DNA from: Ignavibacteria bacterium
Lineage (GTDB): Bacteria; Bacteroidota; Ignavibacteria; Tepidaquicellales; OLB5
Direction: 5' to 3'
DNA length: 37,042 nucleotides
NCBI GenBank assembly: GCA_030835005.1
Contig: JAUQWT010000293.1
Span: 1 to 37,042, forward strand
Notes under the pieces: generated by a model
The model's database searches: none
Seen by the model: only the letters and a program-made list of their open reading frames with translations
What the model was told of the DNA's origin: nothing
Program-made: the position numbers and the translations under genes
In this document: in pieces, positions 8,372-17,401 of the stretch
Position numbering within the stretch: position 1 is the first letter of the stretch
How the letters are laid out: each line of letters begins with the position of its first letter

Positions 8372-10384
8372 TTGATACTATCACACAAATACATATATAT
8401 ATTAATATTTTTTCTTATTTCCTGTACTGAACATTGCTATAGCCAGTCTGGGAAATATGAAACTGATGAAGTAAATTTTGTTTTTAAGAAGACCGAAACT
8501 TTCTCAGACGCAGCCCTGGCTGATATCCTGCTGCTTCCAAAGGAAAAATACTTTAACCGCATAAACCTTGAAGAAGACCTTCAGAGACTGAACAAGTTCT
8601 ATTTTGATAATGGTTTCTTCGACGTAATGATCGATACTTCAACAACTGTAGTTGAAGAAGATAAACAGGTAAACGTAAAATTTACAATCATCGAGAATTC
8701 AAGATACACAGTAAGAGAGATCAAACTAACCGGCCTTGAAAAGATCACTGATGGTGCAAAAAGTGAGATTTCTCAAAATAAACTTATTAATCCCGGAGAC
8801 CCATACATAAAAAATGCCGTCTCTCTTGAAAAGGACAGAATTATAGGGATATTACAGGATAATGGCTATTATTTCGCACAGATAGATACAGTCATAAGCA
8901 AAATTGATTCTTCAAGGCGCGGGATAATTATCGGAAAGTATTCTGATGAACTTCAAAAGAATCCGGAATTTAAGAGCAAGGTTCTCATCAGGATGCGGTT
9001 TATCGGTACAAATGATATATATAAATTCGGCACAAACAATATCTATATTGATAAGAACAAATACAACATTGGCCAGAATGTAATAGAGCGGGAACTGAGA
9101 TTCAAAACCGGTGAAACTTTCAGCAGGAGTAAAATGCTTGAGAGTGAAAGGAACTTTACAAAACTTGCCATAATCCAGCTGGGAAGAGTGCTTGTGGATT
9201 CTGTGGATTTGAATAGCAAAACCGTTAATACAAAAGTATCGATAGCTCTTAATAATAAATATGAGCTTACTCCAAGCATTTCTGCAGTTTATCAATCCAA
9301 CAGACTATTTGGAAATGCCGGGATTGAATATAAAGACAAGGACTTTTTTGGCGGGGGAAGGGTATTTTCGGTTTCATTGGAAGGTTTATACAACTCTGTG
9401 AATGCAAATGCCGTGGTGCTTGGATTTTCTTTGTTCCAGCCATTCTTGTTCAATAACGATATAACTGCAACTTTAACACCGCAGTTTGCTCTCATTAATT
9501 TTGACGAGAATATTGAGTATGTAACATCTCAAAACCTGTTGAGGCTTACATATCACATTGCTGATTTTACTTTTTACAGTGATGCGTATTCAGATCTTAC
9601 ATTTGATTACGTAACCACCAGGGCCAAAAAAGATTTTGTCTTGGATAGTACACAATATTTCAAAGGCGAAAAGAGCTATTCAGTCAACAGCATTCTGGGC
9701 TTAACACTTCTCCACAGGAATACAAACAACCTGTTTAATCCTTCTCAGGGGACTTTCCAAACCATATCAGTAGAATCTGCAGGAGCTCTGCCAAGGTTCC
9801 TTTCTATTTTTAACAAAAGCCTGAACTACTCACAGTACATTAAACTTAGTACAATAAACAGCATTTACCAGGATATCTCAGGCGGGAGAGCAGAAACAAT
9901 ACTTGCAGGCCATCTAGAAATTGGAGACATCATCGAATATGGCCTTGGAGAGAATGTTATCCCGGTTATTCCACTATATAAGTTCTATATGGGCGGAGGA
10001 AACAGCCTGCGCGGATGGCGCGCCCAGACTGGGGGAATTCTTGATGACCCTTCACAAGGAGGCAACTTTCTGATCGAAGGAAGTTTTGAGCTTAGAAGAA
10101 AACCTTTCCCTGCAAGAAGTTTTCTGAATCCCTTGTGGGGAGTTATTTTTCTTGACTGGGGCAATGTTTGGGAAAGCGGAGGGAAGTTCCGAGCGGATCA
10201 AATTGCCTTATCCACAGGATTTGGAATCCGCTATGACACTTTTGTTGGGCCGGTAAGAATAGACGTTGGCTTTAAACTCTACGATCCGCTTGGAGGAGTT
10301 GGAAACAAGTGGCTTTGGAACAAACCATCGGATATTTTCAAAAATAAATATGCCATTCAGTTTGGTTTAGGAAATGCATTCTGA
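8372..10384 (+). CDS. Outer-membrane protein assembly/translocation factor, Omp85 (BamA/TamA) family
   Basis: A 670-residue Omp85-superfamily protein. A hydrophobic signal peptide spans residues 7-18 and ends near Gln25. It contains LISC, a possible lipobox, but classical cleavage after CYSQ is equally possible. Residues about 30-290 look like three POTRA domains, with repeated 'Y-x-x-N-G-[FY]-[FY]' elements (FYFDNGFFDV, LQDNGYYFAQI). The rest is a beta-barrel containing the diagnostic loop-6 motif LRGW at 546-549 and an aromatic C-terminus. Three POTRAs and this length fit TamA-like proteins better than five-POTRA BamA. The start is TTG; no ATG or GTG precedes the signal peptide in frame and no good ribosome-binding site is seen. 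holB follows after 2 bases. Confidence 0.88.
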   Translation: MILSHKYIYILIFFLISCTEHCYSQSGKYETDEVNFVFKKTETFSDAALADILLLPKEKYFNRINLEEDLQRLNKFYFDNGFFDVMIDTSTTVVEEDKQVNVKFTIIENSRYTVREIKLTGLEKITDGAKSEISQNKLINPGDPYIKNAVSLEKDRIIGILQDNGYYFAQIDTVISKIDSSRRGIIIGKYSDELQKNPEFKSKVLIRMRFIGTNDIYKFGTNNIYIDKNKYNIGQNVIERELRFKTGETFSRSKMLESERNFTKLAIIQLGRVLVDSVDLNSKTVNTKVSIALNNKYELTPSISAVYQSNRLFGNAGIEYKDKDFFGGGRVFSVSLEGLYNSVNANAVVLGFSLFQPFLFNNDITATLTPQFALINFDENIEYVTSQNLLRLTYHIADFTFYSDAYSDLTFDYVTTRAKKDFVLDSTQYFKGEKSYSVNSILGLTLLHRNTNNLFNPSQGTFQTISVESAGALPRFLSIFNKSLNYSQYIKLSTINSIYQDISGGRAETILAGHLEIGDIIEYGLGENVIPVIPLYKFYMGGGNSLRGWRAQTGGILDDPSQGGNFLIEGSFELRRKPFPARSFLNPLWGVIFLDWGNVWESGGKFRADQIALSTGFGIRYDTFVGPVRIDVGFKLYDPLGGVGNKWLWNKPSDIFKNKYAIQFGLGNAF

Positions 10385-10386
10385 TA

Positions 10387-11514
10387 ATGTGGAATAATAT
10401 TACAGGTCAGGCAGATACAATTACAAAACTTAAATCTATATTCAAGACTCGTAAGATAAGTCATGCATATCTATTTGAAGGAAATGATGGTGTTGGTAAA
10501 GACGCTGCAGCTATCGAATTCTCAAAACTTCTTAATTGTACAAATCTTGTTAACGGTGATGAAGCATGTGATAAATGTGATAACTGCAAAAAAATCACAT
10601 CTCTGCGTTCAGAATATTTTAAGATGATATTTGCTCTTCCTGCAGGGAAAAATGATGATTCGGATTCAGATCCTATAGAGAAGCTGGCTAGCTCAGATTT
10701 TGAAGCTTATATGGAGCAGCTTGAACTAAAAAGCGAAAATCCTTATTATAAAATTTCACTGTCAAATGCTAATAACATAAGGATTAGCAGTATCCGCGAT
10801 CTTGTGAGTAAAATATATCTTTCGGCCCCTGCCGGCATTACAAAAGTTTTCGTAATTTCAGAATCAGACAAGATGCGCAATGAAGCAGCAAATGCACTTC
10901 TTAAGATACTCGAAGAACCCCCAAAGAACAGTGTGATAATTCTGACAACTTCAAAGTTGAATTCTTTGCCTCAAACAATAATAGGAAGATGCCAAAGGAT
11001 TCATTTCGAATCCTTAACACCGGAGCAAATTTCTGTGAAACTAAAAGCCAATGCTGATTATCCTGCTAAGCAGATAGAACTTGCTTCAAAGATCAGTTTT
11101 GGAAGTTATTCAAGGGCAGCAGTGCTTCTTGAAATGGGAGTAGATGACCTGAGGAATAGAGCAATCGAATACATGATATCCCTTCTAAAAAATGATTTTG
11201 CCGAAGTTGTTACTATATCACGTTCAATCTCAGTTAAGAATGATAAGGAAAAGGTAAGGAATTTTCTTTTCTTTATGAATGTTTGGATACGGGATTTGCT
11301 CAGAGTCAGAAATCAATCAGCAGGATTTGAAGCAGAATTAATAAATAGTGATCTGGCGGAACGATTAGTAAAACTTAACAGCAATTTCCCTAATTCAGAT
11401 ATTTTTTCAATAATTCTGGATTTGGAAGAAGCGGAAAAACTCATTGGGCAAAATGTTTCTCTCGCATTGATACTTATCAACCTTTCAATAAAACTCAAAA
11501 GACACTTCAACTAG
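10387..11514 (+). CDS. holB: DNA polymerase III subunit delta' (clamp loader)
   Basis: A 375-residue AAA+ clamp-loader subunit. It begins WNNITGQADTITKL and has SHAYLFEG before a P-loop at residues 32-39. Four cysteines (51, 61, 64, 67) form the delta'/DnaX zinc module, and the sensor-helix motif NALLKILEEPPKN is present. This matches delta' rather than DnaX, which is much longer. The P-loop reads GNDGVGKD: the usual Ser/Thr after Lys is Asp, in line with delta' subunits that do not hydrolyse ATP. It is 2 bases downstream of the Omp85 gene and co-transcribed with it. Nothing about a functional link between the two follows from this. Confidence 0.9.
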   Translation: MWNNITGQADTITKLKSIFKTRKISHAYLFEGNDGVGKDAAAIEFSKLLNCTNLVNGDEACDKCDNCKKITSLRSEYFKMIFALPAGKNDDSDSDPIEKLASSDFEAYMEQLELKSENPYYKISLSNANNIRISSIRDLVSKIYLSAPAGITKVFVISESDKMRNEAANALLKILEEPPKNSVIILTTSKLNSLPQTIIGRCQRIHFESLTPEQISVKLKANADYPAKQIELASKISFGSYSRAAVLLEMGVDDLRNRAIEYMISLLKNDFAEVVTISRSISVKNDKEKVRNFLFFMNVWIRDLLRVRNQSAGFEAELINSDLAERLVKLNSNFPNSDIFSIILDLEEAEKLIGQNVSLALILINLSIKLKRHFN

Positions 11515-11577
11515 ATCTAACAATAATTTCAGCATTTTGCAGTCACTTGCTTAACTCCGGATCAAGTATTAAACTCT

Positions 11578-12555
11578 CTACTTGGACATGAATGTGTATT
11601 GATCCCCAATTTCCAAAATTTTTATCCTTTCTGATTCCTTATTTTTTACTTTTAATTCTTCAAATACGTAAACAGGTTCTATTGGATCGGCCTGAGCAAA
11701 TTGAAGAGTACCGTAATGTATAGGAATCATCCAATTGGGATTAATATCTTTAAAAATTTCAAAAGCATCAACAGGGAAAACATGATTGAATGTTCCGCAC
11801 TGCCTGCAGTCAGCACAGGGCCCAATTGGTATTAATGCCAGATCAATATCGAATAATTTACCCAGCTTCTTAAACTTCGTCGAATCATAACCTGTATCAC
11901 CCGCAAAGTAGACTGTCATTCCGTTGTATTGAATTATATAGCCAGTATATGAGTTATCATCCCAAAGATACCCGTCGAAACCGTATCTCCCTCCCCAGTG
12001 CTGTGCATAAACGGCAGTGATCTTCACTCCATTGACCAGAGTTGTTTCGCCGGTTATTTCATTTTCATATCCTTTGTTGTTTCCAAGCCTAATAAAATTC
12101 ATATCATAATCGGGCAGATAATTCTCCAGATCTTTTGGGAAAACAAGTGAAGTTCCTTTACCCTTTTTTTCAAGCATCTGCAGGCTTCCATAGCTCAGGT
12201 GATCAAAGTGCGAGTGTGAAATAAGAACTATGTCACATTTGGGGATATTTTCAGGGTCGATTCCCGGTTCAACAATTCTTCTTGCAAATTCTCCCACTGT
12301 TTCAGTCAAAAACGGGTCAGTAATAATCACTTTATCATCCATCTGAAGAAGTACAGTTGCGTGGCCGATCCAAAGTGCCGATAGCCGTGCATCCCTCTTA
12401 ATCGGCTGCTTAATCTTGTCTGTGACTTTCCGGGGTTCCGAAAAGAATACCGGGACGTTTCTCACGGCAACTAAAAGCATATTACAGGAAATTGCTGATG
12501 CTGAAATAATAATAATGGCAAGCAGTACGATATTACGCAGAATCTTTTTATTCAT
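11578..12555 (-). CDS. Metallo-beta-lactamase-fold hydrolase, membrane-anchored or lipoprotein (NAPE-PLD/UlaG-like)
   Basis: A 325-residue protein with an N-terminal hydrophobic segment ending in SAISC (Cys24), a plausible lipobox, so it is probably on the periplasmic side. The MBL domain carries the metal motif HSHFDH (His114, His116, Asp118, His119), the later FAGDTGYD Asp-containing strand and IPIHYGTL near the C-terminus. The layout, including WIGHATVLLQ, TDPFLTE and AQHWGGRYGFDG, is that of the NAPE-PLD/L-ascorbate-6-phosphate-lactonase-like branch (beta-lactamase superfamily domain 2). The substrate is unknown; in bacteria this group includes phosphodiesterases. It is convergent with holB and separated from the divergent GT2 gene by 53 bases, which must hold both promoters. 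Confidence 0.85.
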   Translation of the reverse strand: MNKKILRNIVLLAIIIISASAISCNMLLVAVRNVPVFFSEPRKVTDKIKQPIKRDARLSALWIGHATVLLQMDDKVIITDPFLTETVGEFARRIVEPGIDPENIPKCDIVLISHSHFDHLSYGSLQMLEKKGKGTSLVFPKDLENYLPDYDMNFIRLGNNKGYENEITGETTLVNGVKITAVYAQHWGGRYGFDGYLWDDNSYTGYIIQYNGMTVYFAGDTGYDSTKFKKLGKLFDIDLALIPIGPCADCRQCGTFNHVFPVDAFEIFKDINPNWMIPIHYGTLQFAQADPIEPVYVFEELKVKNKESERIKILEIGDQYTFMSK

Positions 12556-12608
12556 TTAGTAGAAATATTTCAGTAACAATTATTGATTCATTTATATAAA
12601 TTTGCTAA

Positions 12609-13436
12609 ATGAAGAAAAAGGCCTCGCTTATAATATCAGTTTATAAGAAAATACGTGAACTGGAATTGATTTTAAATGCCTTAAGAATTCAGACTTTTAA
12701 GGGATTTGAAGTGCTTATAGCCGATGACGGTTCAGGTGATGAATTGAGCAAATTCATATTGGATTTCAAAAAAACAAGCGATTTGGATATTACCCATGTG
12801 TTTCAGGATGATTCCGGCTTCAGAAAGAATAAGATCTTGAACAAAGCCATAAGAAACTCTAATTACGACTATTTGATATTTATTGACGGTGACTGTATTC
12901 CTCATAGCGATTTTGTGAGGCAGCATTTGTTGCACAGGAAAACCAATACTGTTCTTAGCGGCAGAAGGGTTAATTTGAGTAAGTCATTATCAGACCAAAT
13001 ATCTGTAGACAGAGTAATTAATAAAGATTACGAAAAGATAAGACTTAAGCATGTATTAGACTCGTGGAGGAAAAATGACAGGACTACCTATATTGAAGAA
13101 GGCTTGTTGATCAAGAACAAAATTCTAAGGAAGCTATTTTCTAAGAAAGAGATCCACATTGTGGGCTGTAATTTTTCGCTGGATAAGCAATTGATTGAAA
13201 AGATAAATGGTTTCGATGAAAATTATGTGGGACCCGGATATGGCGAAGACTCTGATATTGAGTTAAGGCTAAGAAGAGCAGGTGCCGGTTTGAAATCGGT
13301 ACGGAATCTTGCAGTGATTTTTCATATTCATCACAGCATTACAAAACCGTCCTCCAAAAATGCTTATTATTATAAAACAGCTCTTGAGAGCGACAGATAC
13401 ATTTGCAGTAATGGACTCAGGAATCTTAAACAATAA
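12609..13436 (+). CDS. Family 2 glycosyltransferase
   Basis: A 275-residue GT-A glycosyltransferase. The N-terminus ASLIISVYKKIRELELIL and EVLIADDGSGDE are the nucleotide-binding strands. IFIDGDCIPHSDFV supplies the DxD-type metal motif (DGD), and the C-terminal GFDENYVGPGYGEDSDIELRLRRAG is the acceptor-side/catalytic ED motif shared with Glyco_transf_7C (galactosyltransferase-like) domains. There are no membrane segments, so it should act at the inner face of the membrane on a lipid- or protein-linked glycan. It stands alone on the plus strand between two minus-strand genes, not in a visible polysaccharide cluster, so the acceptor is unknown. Confidence 0.88.
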   Translation: MKKKASLIISVYKKIRELELILNALRIQTFKGFEVLIADDGSGDELSKFILDFKKTSDLDITHVFQDDSGFRKNKILNKAIRNSNYDYLIFIDGDCIPHSDFVRQHLLHRKTNTVLSGRRVNLSKSLSDQISVDRVINKDYEKIRLKHVLDSWRKNDRTTYIEEGLLIKNKILRKLFSKKEIHIVGCNFSLDKQLIEKINGFDENYVGPGYGEDSDIELRLRRAGAGLKSVRNLAVIFHIHHSITKPSSKNAYYYKTALESDRYICSNGLRNLKQ

Positions 13437-13441
13437 CACAC

Positions 13442-14023
13442 TTAATAATATTTAAAATAGATTCCCATATTATATCTGCTAATTCCATTCTGATTATAAT
13501 TGAATTTCAATCCTAACATTCCATAGAAAGAAAATATTCCCGCTTCAAAAGTAATACCTTCCCTTAATATTCCGCTTTCAGTTTTCTGAGAGAAATATCC
13601 TGCACCCACAGATACGGCAAGGTATTCTCCATTTTGTGCAACCGGCAAAACCAATCTTATGCCGGTTTTGTAACTGAATTTCTTCAGTTCTGAATACTTA
13701 TATTTTCCAACAATTAAAGAAGGCTGGAAAAAGATCTCTGCAGATCCTGAGAATTTTTTGATAGGTTTAATATAGAAAAAACTCAGATTTGAAACGTACT
13801 TATTGACTTTGAACGAATACGAAAGTGGAATCACCTGCCACTCCAAACCAAATTTCAAGCGTGAATTCTCGCTATTCCTGTCTTCAAAAAAAGTTGGTGA
13901 AGGAATTGCCTGAAGAAGTGCCCAGCTGCCCCACTTCAAAATGGGATTATATTCCCTTATTTGAGAGTCGATTTGACTGATAAGCAGGAATAAAAGTGAG
14001 AATATGACCGGAAATTTTTTAAT
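13442..14023 (-). CDS. Hypothetical small outer-membrane beta-barrel protein, apparent non-canonical start
   Basis: I recognise no family. From the internal TTG at 13939 the frame gives 165 residues of alternating hydrophobic/aromatic beta-strand sequence, ending in YFKYY as outer-membrane barrels do. Upstream the frame stays open and encodes a convincing signal peptide, KKFPVIFSLLFLLISQIDSQ, but no ATG, GTG or TTG precedes it before the in-frame TGA at 14062-14060. The best-placed initiator is ATT at 14023-14021, giving 193 residues; I use that as the start. The alternatives are ATA at 14029, a lost start codon, or a sequencing error in this AT-rich stretch. It is convergent with the GT2 gene, 5 bases away. 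Confidence 0.6.
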   Translation of the reverse strand: MKKFPVIFSLLFLLISQIDSQIREYNPILKWGSWALLQAIPSPTFFEDRNSENSRLKFGLEWQVIPLSYSFKVNKYVSNLSFFYIKPIKKFSGSAEIFFQPSLIVGKYKYSELKKFSYKTGIRLVLPVAQNGEYLAVSVGAGYFSQKTESGILREGITFEAGIFSFYGMLGLKFNYNQNGISRYNMGIYFKYY

Positions 14024-14125
14024 TTTTATAATTTTAAGTACTTTATGAAATTTGGTTATTCAATTATACATTTATATTAATTACTTTTAAAGTTATTTTT
14101 GTAATTCACCGAAAATTAATCTAAT

Positions 14126-15202
14126 ATGTACGAATATTCCGGGGCAGTGCATATTCACTCAATCTATTCTGATGGAACCGGTAAGATCGAAGATATTGCA
14201 AAAGCAGCCTTTGATTCTGGCCTGGATTTTATCATGATGACCGACCATAATACCTTAAAGCCTGTAAGTGACGGTTATAACAGGTGGATTAACGGAGTGT
14301 TAGTCATAATCGGGTACGAGATTAACGATTTGCAGAACAAAAACCACTACCTTGCATTTGGAATAGATGAAGTGATTGGCACTTATAAAGAATTGGATAA
14401 TGGAGAGCTTGGATGTAAGCTAAATGCCGAAGACTATGTGAAGCAGATCAAAGAAAGGGGTGGCATAGGCTTTCTGGCCCATCCTGATGAGCAGAGACAG
14501 CATCTTCCTGAGCACCCATCTTACCCATGGATCTCTGAAACTGAAGATTATACGGGGATTGAGATCTGGAATCACATGAGCGAATGGATCGAAGGAATGA
14601 ATGAGAGTAATAAAATTGATAGATTTCTCCATCCTTTAAAATCTATTGTAGCTCCCAACGAACGATCAATTAAGCGTTGGGATAAAGCAGCTGAAAAGAG
14701 ACATATTACGGCAATAGGTGGAGTAGATGCACATGCCCTAAAGCAAAACGTACTTGGGTTCTTTGAAGTTGAGATATTCGCATATAAAGTATTGTTTAAA
14801 TCAGTTAGAACTCATGTATTGACTGATGAACCTATTGCAGCGAACAGTAAAGAAGATTATGAAACCGGGGTAAATTTGATTTTGGATGCACTTAAGAATG
14901 GGAAATGTTTCATTTCAAATCATTACTACGGAAGTGCAAAAGGATTCAGATTCTTTGCCGAATTTAGAGGAATAACCTGTAATATGGGAGATGATATTAC
15001 TAATATAGGCAGCCCGGTAATACTCAAAGTCTTAGTACCAAAGGAATGCAGAATAAGATTAATTCACAACGGAGTTTTAGTTGATGAGATAATTGCAATG
15101 AACGCTTCTTGGAATGCTGAAAAAGCGGGAATATACCGAGTGGAATGCTGGCAAGGTGATAAAGGATGGATATTTTCAAATCACATTAGATTAAACAACT
15201 AA
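14126..15202 (+). CDS. PHP-domain metal-dependent phosphoesterase
   Basis: A 358-residue protein with an N-terminal PHP (polymerase and histidinol phosphatase) domain. Metal ligands are visible as HIH (His9, His11), Asp16, MTDHN (Asp40, His41), the later FLAHPDE and GGVDAHAL. Family members hydrolyse phosphoesters such as histidinol phosphate, 3',5'-nucleotide phosphates or cyclic phosphates, usually in the cytoplasm. The last 100 residues look beta-rich (SPVILKVLVPKECRIRLIHNG), a small extra C-terminal domain seen in other PHP proteins. There is no signal peptide. It lies 8 bases upstream of purF, so the two are co-transcribed. A role tied to purine nucleotide metabolism is a guess from context only. 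Confidence 0.87.
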   Translation: MYEYSGAVHIHSIYSDGTGKIEDIAKAAFDSGLDFIMMTDHNTLKPVSDGYNRWINGVLVIIGYEINDLQNKNHYLAFGIDEVIGTYKELDNGELGCKLNAEDYVKQIKERGGIGFLAHPDEQRQHLPEHPSYPWISETEDYTGIEIWNHMSEWIEGMNESNKIDRFLHPLKSIVAPNERSIKRWDKAAEKRHITAIGGVDAHALKQNVLGFFEVEIFAYKVLFKSVRTHVLTDEPIAANSKEDYETGVNLILDALKNGKCFISNHYYGSAKGFRFFAEFRGITCNMGDDITNIGSPVILKVLVPKECRIRLIHNGVLVDEIIAMNASWNAEKAGIYRVECWQGDKGWIFSNHIRLNN

Positions 15203-15210
15203 TTCAAATT

Positions 15211-16782
15211 ATGGTATACGATATAAACCACGTAAATCGAATTGTAAAGATCAATGAAACTGAATCATCAAAAGAAGATTATTCTGATTTTGATGGTGAA
15301 GATAAGCCAAAAAGCAATTGTGCAATATTCGGTATATTCTCTCATCCGCAGGCTGCAGTTGTTACGTATTATGGCTTGCACTCTCAGCAGCACAGAGGAC
15401 AGGAAGCTTCCGGCATATGCACTTCTGAAAGACTTTCAGATAAGAAATACAGTTTTAATATTCATAAAGGTCACGGAATAGCTCTGAATGTGTTTGCAGG
15501 AAAAAATATTTTGAATAATGTTCTGAAAGGTACAGCAGCAATTGGGCATAACCGGTATTCTACTACCGGGGCGTCTGATAGCAGAAGCAACATCCAGCCT
15601 TTTAAAGTTAACTTCAAAGAAGGGCATCTCGCCTTATCGCATAACGGAAATTTCACCAATACAAAAGAACTAAGGGAAAAACTCCAAAACGAGGGGACTT
15701 TGTTCCAAACATCTACTGATAGTGAGATATTTCTGCATCTCATAGCCCGCTCAAGAGAAACAGAGATGATAGATAAGATCCTTGATGCGTCCAGGCAAGT
15801 TAGGGGAGCATATTCAATTGTATTACTTACAGATGATAAACTCTTCGCAATTAGGGACCCTTATGCCGTCAGGCCGCTTTCAATGGGTAAATTAGGCGAT
15901 AGTTTTGTATTTGCATCAGAAACATGCGCATTTGATATAAATAATGCAGAATATATAAGGGACTTGAAAGCAGGTGAAATTGTACAGATTGATGACGAAG
16001 TCATAAAATCCGGTAAAGAAAAATCTTACTTTATCGACAAAAGACCCGAAACGAAACACTGCATTTTCGAATACATTTATTTTTCCCGCCCGGATTCTAC
16101 TATCTTCGGAAATACTGTGGATAAAATAAGACGGAAACTTGGTAAAAACCTCTCCATAGAGAAGCCCGCTCCAAAAGCAAATATTAAAGATAAGAAAGTA
16201 GTTGTAATAAGCGTACCTGATTCCAGCAACACTGCAGCACTGGGATATGTAACTGAAACCATTAAAACTAATCCATATGTGAAACTTGAGCTTGGGCTCA
16301 TTAGAAGTCATTATATAGGCAGAACCTTTATTCAGCCGGGACAGGATAACCGCGAAATTAGAGTTAAGGCCAAATTCAATACTGTTAAATCTGTCCTGAA
16401 GAACAGGATTGTTGTAATAGTTGATGATTCTATTGTAAGAGGCACAACCGCGAAACTACTTGTAAAGCTGGTTAAGGAAGCCGGCCCGAAAGAAATTCAC
16501 CTGCGAATAACTTCACCCCCTATAATCTCTCCTTGCCACTACGGAATGGACTTTCCATCAAGGAATGAACTTGTCGCAAATCAATGTAATGATGACATGG
16601 AAAAAATAAGACAATTTCTTGATGTAGATTCAGTTGAATATCTTTCAATTGAGAAAATGCATCATTCAGTGCCGCAGGGGACTAATATCTTCGGAGAGAA
16701 AATCGGGTATTGTGATGCATGTTTCAGTGGTAATTATCCCATCCCAATTGAAGAGATTGAAAAAACTGAGTTTGAAGGTTAA
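15211..16782 (+). CDS. purF: Amidophosphoribosyltransferase (glutamine PRPP amidotransferase)
   Basis: Catalyses the first committed step of purine synthesis, PRPP plus glutamine to phosphoribosylamine. The Ntn glutaminase domain starts at the nucleophile Cys37 in NCAIFGIF, followed by YYGLHSQQHRGQEASGI. The PRTase domain holds the PRPP loop VVIVDDSIVRGTT. Four cysteines (284 in KHCIFEYIYFSRPDS, 442 in SPCHYGMD, and 501/504 in YCDACFSG) match the [4Fe-4S]-ligating set of the Bacillus-type enzyme, so this is the oxygen-sensitive iron-sulfur form. The 36 residues before Cys37 form an unusually long acidic propeptide that must be removed (11 residues in B. subtilis). It is convergent with ruvA, 7 bases apart. 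Confidence 0.96.
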   Translation: MVYDINHVNRIVKINETESSKEDYSDFDGEDKPKSNCAIFGIFSHPQAAVVTYYGLHSQQHRGQEASGICTSERLSDKKYSFNIHKGHGIALNVFAGKNILNNVLKGTAAIGHNRYSTTGASDSRSNIQPFKVNFKEGHLALSHNGNFTNTKELREKLQNEGTLFQTSTDSEIFLHLIARSRETEMIDKILDASRQVRGAYSIVLLTDDKLFAIRDPYAVRPLSMGKLGDSFVFASETCAFDINNAEYIRDLKAGEIVQIDDEVIKSGKEKSYFIDKRPETKHCIFEYIYFSRPDSTIFGNTVDKIRRKLGKNLSIEKPAPKANIKDKKVVVISVPDSSNTAALGYVTETIKTNPYVKLELGLIRSHYIGRTFIQPGQDNREIRVKAKFNTVKSVLKNRIVVIVDDSIVRGTTAKLLVKLVKEAGPKEIHLRITSPPIISPCHYGMDFPSRNELVANQCNDDMEKIRQFLDVDSVEYLSIEKMHHSVPQGTNIFGEKIGYCDACFSGNYPIPIEEIEKTEFEG

Positions 16783-16789
16783 AATTGGA

Positions 16790-17401
16790 TTATTTTCCCC
16801 TTAGAATTTCCCGGATCAGATCTTCAATTGAAGTATTCATGAATTCCGCATTTGAAGATACATTTCTCGCCATTTTGTCAGCTTCCAGCCTGTTGTAACC
16901 AAGGGCCATCAATGCCTGTATTATCTCAGATATTTTGCTCAGCACATTAAACTTTCCGTCATTTGCAATATGGACGGTGGTTCCTTGTTCCGCTTTTCCT
17001 ATCTTGTCTTTAAGTTCAAGAGTCAGGCGTTCAGCAGTCTTCTTTCCTACTCCAGGGATTGAAGTAAGCGGAAGATAATTACCCTTTGCAACCAGATCAA
17101 TGAATTCATTATAATTTATTGCAGAAAGTATTCCAAGCGCGGTTTTTGGACCTATACCTGTAATTGAGATTATCTGCTTGAAGCATTCTCTCTCGCTCTC
17201 ATCTGCAAATCCGTAGAGGATTATTCCAAAGGGATTCTCCTTAATATGCAAATGTGAAATAATGGTCACTTCGTCACCAATATTCCCCATCGAGTCAGAT
17301 GCAGTTACTGTAACATTAACCAGGTAACCAATGCCGTTTGATTCTACAATTGCCGACGTTGGCTTCTTATTGATCAGTTTTCCCTTTATATATTCTATCA
17401 T
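16790..17401 (-). CDS. ruvA: Holliday junction branch migration complex subunit RuvA
   Basis: A 203-residue RuvA. It has the N-terminal OB-fold (MIEYIKGKLINKKPTSAIVE), tandem helix-hairpin-helix motifs (ISITGIGPKTALGILSAI and LTSIPGVGKKTAERLTLELKDKI) and a C-terminal RuvB-binding three-helix domain (EIIQALMALGYNRLEADKMAR). It forms the tetramer that holds the junction open for RuvB. Its ATG overlaps the stop of ruvC in an ATGA arrangement, so the pair is translationally coupled. ruvB does not follow; the next gene downstream is the convergent purF. Confidence 0.95.
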   Translation of the reverse strand: MIEYIKGKLINKKPTSAIVESNGIGYLVNVTVTASDSMGNIGDEVTIISHLHIKENPFGIILYGFADESERECFKQIISITGIGPKTALGILSAINYNEFIDLVAKGNYLPLTSIPGVGKKTAERLTLELKDKIGKAEQGTTVHIANDGKFNVLSKISEIIQALMALGYNRLEADKMARNVSSNAEFMNTSIEDLIREILRGK

